Shown here: positions 7,578 to 14,035 of the stretch, piece by piece
Position numbering within the stretch: position 1 is the stretch's first letter
Layout: each line of letters begins with the position of its first letter
Source: Ichthyophonus hoferi
Lineage: Eukaryota > Opisthokonta > Ichthyosporea > Ichthyophonida > Ichthyophonidae
DNA length: 14,035 nucleotides
Direction: 5' to 3'
Assembly (NCBI GenBank): GCA_002751075.1
Contig: NAOQ01000220.1
Location: 6,684-20,718, forward strand
Notes under the pieces: model-generated
What the model saw: the letters and a program-made list of their open reading frames with translations, nothing else
What the model was told of the DNA's origin: nothing
The model's database searches: none
Made by a program: the position numbers and the translations under genes

Positions 7578-8731
7578 GAGAAAGATTATAGTAATTATTT
7601 GTTACACTGATTTTTGAGCTCTACATGAATAGAAAGGGACCATATTGGAGTTTACTTATTTGATGCCAAATGAGTTGAAATACATATGACAGTTTTTATA
7701 AAATATTTCTTTGTTGAAATATACTCTGCAACTGAAACAATTCAATATTCAAAAAATTATATAGGCATATAATTATAGCTTTAAAGTTTTTTATAAATGT
7801 GTGGCTGTACTTTTAATGTATATAATTTACGTACAAGAGCTTGTGCATATCCTAATACCCCTAAAGATGCACTGATCTATACGTGTTTCACAAAAAACAT
7901 ATGAGAGCAAATGGATGCACCGAAAATTGTGGCGTTGGGTCTTAACTAACGTGGTTAGGTATAAAAACTAGTTTTTCATAGGCATACGTGCACCCCTCAC
8001 TGGTGTGTACTATAAAGAATAACTAGAAAACAATCTAGAGCAAAGAAAATTTAGGATATGAGCCATAGTGAACTATTGTTATTCTTAGTTTTCCGATTCG
8101 GCTGTAGACCCTAATTGGTATAATTATTGCTATTATAAGATCACATGGTAATTTTATAGGTCTATATGTGATTCAAAAAAAACGCAATAGTATAATCCAA
8201 CTAGTTTTTTTCAGGTCAAGATTTTTTTTCTAGGAACATAAGATCAAAAGCAATTAATGTCTTTTATTAGAAATGTAATCGTCACGCGCAATTATTGTGC
8301 TACCGCTTTTAAAGTGTCAGAGAAAGCGAAATACATATACACCAAATGGAATGCTTTGGATGCTTTAATTTGTAATAAGAACCAATAGAATTTCTTTGGA
8401 AGCATAATTTTGCATACCAATCTTACGAAAATATGCATTTCTGTTTCCATTAATTTGCGTGTTTAACTGTAAACCCCCAAACCTGTATGTATTTAGTAAC
8501 TTTGAACCCCCACCGAAACCACATTTCAAATTCTTATTGGATACTATATTTAGTCAAGATTATTGAATATTATGGGCCCCAGGATGCAGCTCACCGCACA
8601 GATCCCCGTCACTTTCTTACGTTGATATGAAAAAAAAACAATATCTAGATCGTGTTTATTATACATTCTGACATTACTGCTCCAATTTTGCATTCTGTGT
8701 CTTCACTCTTTACGCTCCATTCTTAGAGACT

Positions 8732-10819
8732 ATGGTAGCTTTGCTATGGGTAGTGGCGCTTGTCCTCACCATTGGGATTAGTGGTTCACAGTCTTCTCGA
8801 TCTTCCCATAAATGTGAATATTGGAGATACTTGAAATGCCCCGGTGGTTGCATTTCCGTTCTTACTCAAGATAAAAATTATGAACTTACTGAACTTGGTT
8901 GTAAAAAATGCTTGTACAAACATCCAAACAGCATTTTCCATTGGGAAAATGACATGATCAAATCTCCACTTGGTTGCTACTTGGAAAATTGGAAGGGTCA
9001 ATTGTGGTGTGCCTCATACAGAGATCCTAAATTGAAGGGACAGCATTGGCGTAAGTTAAAAACAGGCACAGGAACATATATGCTGCAATCCAAAGCTGAT
9101 AAAAAATGCATTGAAATTGTAGGTAAATATTATAGGTTGAAGAAGTGCTCTCATGTGCGAATCACGCGTAGAATTAAGGACCAATTTACTTGGCCCTGTA
9201 AACCTAAACCATACAATCCCAGGAGTCTCCCGGTCACACGAACAGAAACAGAGACACCAGTGCCAACAACCAAGCCAAAGCCAAAAACAACACTAAAAAA
9301 AACGTCATCTACAACACCCAAGCCAAAAACAAAAACATCTCTCAAGCCAAAGTCAACGTCAACTCTTCAGCCAAAACCATCTCCAACACCCAAAACAAAG
9401 ACAAAACCACCACCTACTCCCAAGTCAAAGACATCTACAACACGCCGAACAAGCTCATTGTCAACTTCTAAGCCCAGTTCTTCACCAACCAATTTACCCT
9501 CACCCTCACCCCCACCCACCACCTGTGACCCTAAAATTCATTGTTGTAAATACAAAACTTTTCACAATTCCGATGTCTACGATCTTATTCCAGGTAATGA
9601 CAAATTCCTCCAAACATGCCAGGATGTATGTTCCCAAAATTCGGAGTGCACTGGGTTTGTTTGGACCGGCAGGTTATGCCATTATGCTCGTGTCAAACCG
9701 GGTTCATATGGTATTCAGGATATTTACCCTGGTAGAAATAAAGTATATTTTCAGGATTGCCAAACTGACACAATAGATGGTGGTGGCGGTCGTGAAAGTA
9801 ACACCACAAGACCCACACCCTGTAAATATCTCGCATATATGGAGAAGGATTCCATTGCGCTTGCTCTTGGTTTAGGTCCTAGGATATTCCAAGGGTGTGT
9901 TCTCGGGTGTGATGAAATATCCGAATGCAATTCGTTCACATGGGATGGTAAGATTTGCGTTTACCGTTCACTTAAAAGCATAGGGGAACTAATTAGGGAT
10001 CCTAAATGGTCTATGTACGTAGTACAAGAAGGATGCACATTCAAGAATGTAACACCCATAACAAATGCTACTGGAGCACCTATATCAATATCGACTGCGC
10101 ATACAAGTTCTACTGGTAGTTCTGAAACCTATATAGAAACGCAAACTTCAACTCAACCTCTAACCATGTCTACTACTACCTCTATGGCACCCACCCCCAC
10201 CACCCCAACTGGCCCCTTATGCGCACCAGCAAGCGACTACGTTGCTGCCGTTTATTGTGACAACAATGCCACATGCATTGACGACATATGCGTATGTAAC
10301 TGTGGCCTTGAAGGGGATGGACAAACATGCAAGACCACTACCTGCACTGAACTTTGTGATCCTCATGCGTGTTGTATTAATCGCAAATGTAAATGCCAAG
10401 AAGGATACACTGGTAATGGCGAACAGTGTATTCAAGCAGGCTCATCAATAGGGGGTACCGTGTGGCTAGATAAGAATTTAAATGGCAAATTTGACGGCGA
10501 CAATGAATGTGGATGGCCAGGCATCTCTGTATCCCTTTACGCCGTCGACACCAATATTTTAATTGACAGCACAACCACAGGAGCCAAAGGGTTTTATTAC
10601 TGGACTGACATAGAATCCGGGAAATACAAGGTAATGGTGGATTGGATGACGGTAGCTGAAGGGTATATGCTAACGTATACTTTAAGCCAAGAAAACACTG
10701 CCAAAAAGCTTTCTCAGGTCGAGGTTTCTGTTGATAAATTTGAAGAGGCATTTGAAGTTGATTTTGGATATGGCCCCGATCCTGCTGCTTACCAGGCACC
10801 TATACGAATTTCTTGCTAG
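8732..10819 (+). CDS. Secreted multidomain protein: PAN/Apple-like pair, EGF-like modules and SdrD_B-like domain
   Basis: Seen: 695 residues in one exon, first ATG after an in-frame TGA (8669-8671), signal peptide VALLWVVALVLTIGISGS. Residues 28-156: Cys-rich, with GQHW (103-106) and QFTW (151-154), vaguely like ricin-type beta-trefoil QxW motifs. Residues 157-264: Pro/Thr/Lys/Ser linker, strongly basic. Residues 272-343 and 364-435: two modules with matching cysteines (272/296/300/306/316/343 and 364/389/393/399/409/435) and a shared F-W-x-G-x-x-C-x-Y motif, PAN/Apple-like. Residues 436-496: Thr/Ser linker with N-glycosylation sites NVT and NAT. Residues 497-566: EGF-like cysteines ending GYTGNGEQC. 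Residues 573-680: SdrD_B/Cna_B-like fold with GGTVWLDKNLNGKFD (Asp580, Asn582, Asn584, Asp588 as a likely calcium loop), GFYYW, SGKYKV and closing VDFGY. No transmembrane or GPI tail is seen. Inferred role: adhesion or cell-wall/matrix protein; the ligand is unknown. The gene is intronless, unlike the two spliced genes here. Confidence 0.88.
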   Translation: MVALLWVVALVLTIGISGSQSSRSSHKCEYWRYLKCPGGCISVLTQDKNYELTELGCKKCLYKHPNSIFHWENDMIKSPLGCYLENWKGQLWCASYRDPKLKGQHWRKLKTGTGTYMLQSKADKKCIEIVGKYYRLKKCSHVRITRRIKDQFTWPCKPKPYNPRSLPVTRTETETPVPTTKPKPKTTLKKTSSTTPKPKTKTSLKPKSTSTLQPKPSPTPKTKTKPPPTPKSKTSTTRRTSSLSTSKPSSSPTNLPSPSPPPTTCDPKIHCCKYKTFHNSDVYDLIPGNDKFLQTCQDVCSQNSECTGFVWTGRLCHYARVKPGSYGIQDIYPGRNKVYFQDCQTDTIDGGGGRESNTTRPTPCKYLAYMEKDSIALALGLGPRIFQGCVLGCDEISECNSFTWDGKICVYRSLKSIGELIRDPKWSMYVVQEGCTFKNVTPITNATGAPISISTAHTSSTGSSETYIETQTSTQPLTMSTTTSMAPTPTTPTGPLCAPASDYVAAVYCDNNATCIDDICVCNCGLEGDGQTCKTTTCTELCDPHACCINRKCKCQEGYTGNGEQCIQAGSSIGGTVWLDKNLNGKFDGDNECGWPGISVSLYAVDTNILIDSTTTGAKGFYYWTDIESGKYKVMVDWMTVAEGYMLTYTLSQENTAKKLSQVEVSVDKFEEAFEVDFGYGPDPAAYQAPIRISC
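9200..9523 (+). repeat. Coding low-complexity Lys/Pro/Thr/Ser tract
   Basis: This part of the secreted-protein gene encodes residues 157-264, with irregular repeats such as KPKPKTT, TPKPKTKT, LKPKSTS and PTPKTKTKPPPTP. On the + strand it is strikingly rich in A and C and poor in T and G. The Thr/Ser-Pro content suggests heavy O-glycosylation; the many lysines would leave a positively charged stalk. Confidence 0.75.
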
Positions 10820-12185
10820 TTTACCTAATAGCCTTAATGTGATTGTATAGTGTGTATGGATATATAGGCAGAATATGTCAGTTTATAATTTAATTTTTGA
10901 CAAATGCTATTCAAGGTGATACTCTTTAGACTGGAATGATATGCTGGTGTTTTTGCTTTTGCATTACCGAGTAGCGTTTTGAGAGGTCTATGTGTGCATG
11001 TATGTTAATATTTAACATTTTCCGGCTCTGATTTATGAAATCCCGTCTAAATTTAAATCCAGATTTAACACAATTTTTATTGCTTATTATCATGAGTCTT
11101 ATTTATCGTTTTGTTTATACTTAAAATATAACCCAATTTCCTTGACATAATTGGCATAGATAAAAATAATATATTAGTTTCAACATTATGTGCTCCACCC
11201 ACTATACATTTTAACCCATACACATATACAGTGTGGGGATCCTAGGTTACGTAAGACAACCAATGTTGAAATATATTTATAACGATTGTATTTTTTTATC
11301 GCTTGCTGGGTCATTAAAGAGTAATACGCTTTCAATGCATTCATTTAAGGCTCACATCTAGTTTTAACAAGAAGTCGTATTGTATCAGGAGGCTTATCTT
11401 TGTCACTATTGAAATATTAACTCCCAATATAAATGGCCTTAACTTCATTAGGTAGAGTGTTATTGATCACAATCGGGCACTTAATGATAGTGACATCCGA
11501 GTCAGAAATACAAAAGAAATGTATGGGAAGATTTGGGCTTTGATATATTCTACGTATTTTAATACAGACACCATCTATCACACTTTCACAATCATGAACA
11601 CGTTTCCTTTCTTATCATGTCATACATTCACATCGTATAGAGCAATGTAAACAGTCAGCTTAGTAGTATTCTTTTTGATTTTTATTTTTAAAAAATCTTA
11701 ACTGGATATCTGATTTTTATTTTGTTGTGATAAATCTATTAACAAATTGAAGAGTCTTGAATAGGTAAGGCTGGAGTCTTCTTCATGTACTTCCTTGAAT
11801 GCGATTCAGTTTATAAGACATCATTAACCAATTATCCTATACAATTGACCGTTTAATGGCGATTTCCCTTTACATTTTATTATCTTAATTGACCAATCAT
11901 TAAGCACATTTATAACTAAATATTATCTGCTTTATGACTTATGATTGGGTAATATCTATTCTTACTTACGTAAGTGTATAGATCAGCAACATTAGTATGC
12001 CCAGTTAAGGGTAAAATGAACCTGATACAATTGGTGGTCCTTATAAGATGGCTGGTTTATTATCCCAATATGTAGGTGCCTACTACCCATGCATGGTGTA
12101 AATACCAGGGAGATTGTAAAAAACCAGTACATTTCAGGAATATATTTACAAACAAAGTAATTTTATTGCTACCAATAGAAATGTA

Positions 12186-12217
12186 TTTTATTTTATTTTA
12201 TTTTATCTTATTTTATT
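12186..12217 (+). repeat. (TTTTA)n pentanucleotide array
   Basis: Roughly six TTTTA units, one altered to TCTTA, in the spacer between the secreted-protein and deacetylase genes. A simple slippage repeat. Confidence 0.75.
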
Positions 12218-12748
12218 CTTATAATATTGTACGTAATTCACAATAAACTTATTCCTAACAAGCTTTGCATTTTTAATCATTATCACATTATAACCACCTA
12301 CCCTTCTAACAACATTAAATTTTTTTAAACCTGTATGTACATTTTGGAGGTAAGCATGGCGTTTTTTATCTATATCCCAACATTGAATATGAATAAACGA
12401 TTATTTTAAATTGTTTTAAATAAATTTTCCATATATAACCAAAAAGAGCCCAAATCAAGGCATAGATGAATATGAATGAGAATAATATATTGAGTAATTT
12501 GGTTAAAAATTTAATGCTTTTAATGCTTATTAGTCAATCAGAGATGATCATAAGCATATATAAACTGGGCTACAGTCTCTGTGTGTGTTCATATTGGCTG
12601 TTGTTTATGCTTGTTAGGTATGTTGTTATTATTCTTATCTTGTCGCTTCATATTCTCTGCATGGTTTTATATTCTCTCTAGGTCTGTTTAAGACACTTTT
12701 ACTTATGCGTTCTACTTGCTTTTGATCGTGAAACAAAGTATATGTAAC

Positions 12749-12758
12749 AACAGCTGTT
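12749..12758. promoter_or_regulatory. AACAGCTGTT palindrome upstream of the deacetylase gene
   Basis: A perfect 10-bp palindrome with a CAGCTG E-box core lies 112 bases before the deacetylase ATG, in the less AT-rich promoter-proximal stretch. An ATTGG (inverted CCAAT) at 12844-12848 is nearer the start. Both are motif-level observations only. Confidence 0.25.
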
Positions 12759-12869
12759 TGTACTGGCGGGTTGGGGAATTGCCATTGTAAACTCGGCATG
12801 CTGGTTGGTAAAACAGTGAGAGAAAGAAAGGTACTGATACGGGATTGGTCGCAGGTTAAGTAAGCAAAT

Positions 12870-12969
12870 ATGGGTCTCGATAATATTGTGATTGATCAGG
12901 TATACCTCTTTCTTCTTATCCTTTAATCATTCGCTCTTCCCTATTGATCTCTCTTTCACGTGCACACGC

Positions 12970-13005
<36 letters not shown>

Positions 13006-13564
13006 TGCTCCGTTACCTTCAATTATTGTTATTTTCTTTCTCTTTCCTTTTTTTAAGTGCAGATTTTTGTCGTCTTCCTGTCTATCAATAATACTCTCTC
13101 CCTCCCCTTATTTTTTTCCATAAATGTTATTACTGTTTGCTGGTTCTCTTGTTAACCTACTTTTGCCTTCCTCCCTTTAGCGTACTTCAATTGACCTTAA
13201 TAGTAATAGCATTAGTATTATTTTGAAAAACCCTGCTTTAAATCTATTACAACCCTATTTTTCTCACCTCTCAACTCTATCTTTTAGCTTACATTATTAG
13301 ACTGTACCAAATGATTATGCCCGAACAACTACCACCTCACTTTTGTATACTCTTTGCAGTATATACTATATACATATATACCGTATGCTCTTGTTTTCTC
13401 CCATTCACACCTCTATAAAGATGTCATTAACACCCTCATCCCTCCCTCTGCAGGAGGAGTATGTAGCTCTTCTCTCGAAAATGATTGGTGAGTCGAGGTA
13501 CGTCCAGAATAGTCCTCCTCAATTTGTACCTGAGGAGACCAGGGTGGCACGTCACGTGATGAAG
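12870..13564 (+). CDS. NAOD: Acetylornithine deacetylase-like (M20 family) protein, first two coding exons, 3' part off the window
   Basis: Seen: exon 1 (12870-12899) encodes MGLDNIVIDQ; it has an in-frame TAA at 12861-12863, a good start context (AATATGG, A at -3, G at +4) and a CAG|GTATAC donor. A 554-nt phase-0 intron ends CCTCTGCAG. Exon 2 (13454-13564, 37 codons, phase 0 at both ends) begins EEYVALLSKMIGESRYVQN and continues with SPPQFVPEETRVARHVMK, then AAG|GTTCGT. Known family: plant-type acetylornithine deacetylases start with SLLSKLIGES-VQN-PP---P-E----HVLDSL, nearly the same pattern; they release ornithine from N-acetylornithine in arginine synthesis. The zinc-binding and catalytic residues would be in later exons outside the window; none was found up to 14035. 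Alternative: another M20 amidohydrolase with the same N-terminus. The match is from memory; the split start is well supported by phase and context. Confidence 0.8.
12900..13453 (+). other. First intron of the deacetylase gene (554 nt), pyrimidine-rich
   Basis: The intron runs from GTATAC to CTGCAG, is phase 0, and is rich in C and T in its first half, including a (TC)20 microsatellite. An apparent ORF across its 3' end and exon 2 (13343-13591) is only partly real: coding sequence is 13454-13564. Confidence 0.75.
12973..13012 (+). repeat. (TC)20 microsatellite
   Basis: Forty bases of perfect TC dinucleotide inside the first intron of the deacetylase gene, 73 bases after the donor. Such GA/CT tracts can bind GAGA-type factors or adopt triplex structure in other organisms; here only the repeat itself is seen. 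Confidence 0.95.
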
Positions 13565-13994
13565 GTTCGTGCAATCATATGCCTTTGTTAATTTCTATTA
13601 CCGACAACCAACAACCGGTTCTGGACTTTAATTTTTAGTGATAAAAATATTTTAGTTATGCTAGACAGGCTTGAGACAAGACGTTGTCATCGATTATTAT
13701 TTCTATATGGTATTTTCTTATATTATAATTTATTTTACTTTATTTTATTATACTATACTGTACTCTACTATACACTACATTCCTCCAGTCTATATTCCCT
13801 GCCTACCTACCTATATATGTATATATAATCTATCTAAAAGAAATACAATTCTAACCCATGCTGCCTATATCATGAAATGGCCAATCACTTGGAGATATCT
13901 ATGTATGATATTTCATCCAAGTCCACATACAATTAGTACTATAACTTTTATTATAATAAAGGAGACTCAGTTAGTCCCTTATAGTATATTATAG

Positions 13995-14035
<41 letters not shown>
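13565..14035 (+). other. Second intron of the deacetylase gene, incomplete
   Basis: Sequence after the GTTCGT donor shows no segment resembling the expected continuation of the family (a Gly-rich loop followed by GRGNL). It is AT-rich with TTTTA-like and TACTA-like runs. The intron is therefore at least 471 nt and continues off the window. Confidence 0.6.
13981..14035. repeat. (TA)n microsatellite at the right edge with a duplicated ATAGTATATT
   Basis: Two copies of ATAGTATATT (13981-14000) run into an uninterrupted AT tract to the last base. The tract is truncated by the window end. Confidence 0.9.

Larger units (their letters stand above)
6803..8731. other. AT-rich spacer between LYS12 and the secreted-protein gene
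   Basis: About 1.9 kb with no supported gene. It begins with T-rich sequence (LYS12 3' UTR; an open frame at 6805-7047 is a low-complexity Leu/Phe artefact). It holds a T15 run, an AATAAA at 7218-7223 too distant to assign firmly, a TGACTCA at 7335-7341 and a hairpin at 7537-7577. The last few hundred bases must contain the promoter of the secreted-protein gene, but no TATA-like box is clearly placed. Confidence 0.65.
10820..12869. other. AT-rich spacer between the secreted-protein gene and the deacetylase gene
   Basis: About 2 kb without a supported gene. It contains a TTTTA array, an AATAAA at 12242-12247 with no assigned gene, and a 71-codon Leu/Ile-rich frame at 12466-12681 that looks like an artefact of AT-rich sequence. 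The final 130 bases are less AT-rich and hold an AACAGCTGTT palindrome and an ATTGG box close to the deacetylase start. Confidence 0.65.

Noticed and set aside
10377-10799. 140-codon antisense ORF
   Set aside because: It lies opposite the EGF-like and SdrD_B-like coding region and has no recognisable features; a shadow.
12466-12681. 71-codon Leu/Ile-rich ORF
   Set aside because: Composition follows local AT richness; no supporting start context or conserved motif.
1-14035. tRNA or rRNA genes, transposase or reverse transcriptase remains
   Set aside because: No convincing tRNA B-box with matching arms, no rRNA-like stretch, and no transposase or reverse transcriptase motif in the frames examined.

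Overview
This window comes from a eukaryotic nuclear genome. It has AT-rich intergenic DNA, spliced genes with 5' splice sites of GTATGT/GTACGT type, Kozak-like starts, and no sign of prokaryotic operons. The gene set is a TMEM94/ERMA-type membrane protein, a fungal-type mitochondrial homoisocitrate dehydrogenase of the alpha-aminoadipate lysine pathway, a multidomain secreted protein, and a plant-type acetylornithine deacetylase. This suggests an opisthokont protist (for example an ichthyosporean relative) or an early-diverging fungus. That placement is inference. Both ends of the window run into (AT)n tracts, so it may be a whole contig broken at microsatellites.

Layout (all four genes are on the + strand). 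Positions 125-2931: the last four exons (125-242, 1354-1447, 2280-2352, 2770-2931) of a TMEM94 orthologue. The exon phases fit together and the protein ends in the diagnostic TKLGMHSPV tail. Its introns carry most of the window's repeats: a 9-bp array starting on the 5' splice site, an 18-unit 25/27-bp minisatellite, and (ATTACT)13. Positions 2932-5650: 2.7 kb of AT-rich spacer with a polyadenylation signal, a 106-bp structure with 15-bp perfect inverted ends and one weak 48-codon ORF. Positions 5651-6802: intronless LYS12. Positions 6803-8731: spacer with a T tract and a hairpin. Positions 8732-10819: intronless gene for a 695-residue secreted protein (possible lectin-like N-terminus, basic Lys/Pro/Thr/Ser linker, two PAN/Apple-like modules, EGF-like modules, SdrD_B-like domain). 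Positions 10820-12869: 2 kb of spacer. From 12870 to beyond the window: the first two coding exons of an acetylornithine deacetylase-like M20 gene, the first only 30 nt long.

Functionally, LYS12 and the deacetylase belong to lysine and arginine biosynthesis, so the organism probably makes its own basic amino acids. The secreted protein looks like a cell-surface or wall adhesin. TMEM94 is an ER membrane protein linked to magnesium handling. Nothing shows that the four act as one system; co-location looks like ordinary gene order. I found no mobile element with coding capacity, no structural RNA gene and no CRISPR-like array. The main new content is the recovery of two spliced genes that simple ORF calling misses, the architecture of the secreted protein, and the intronic repeats.
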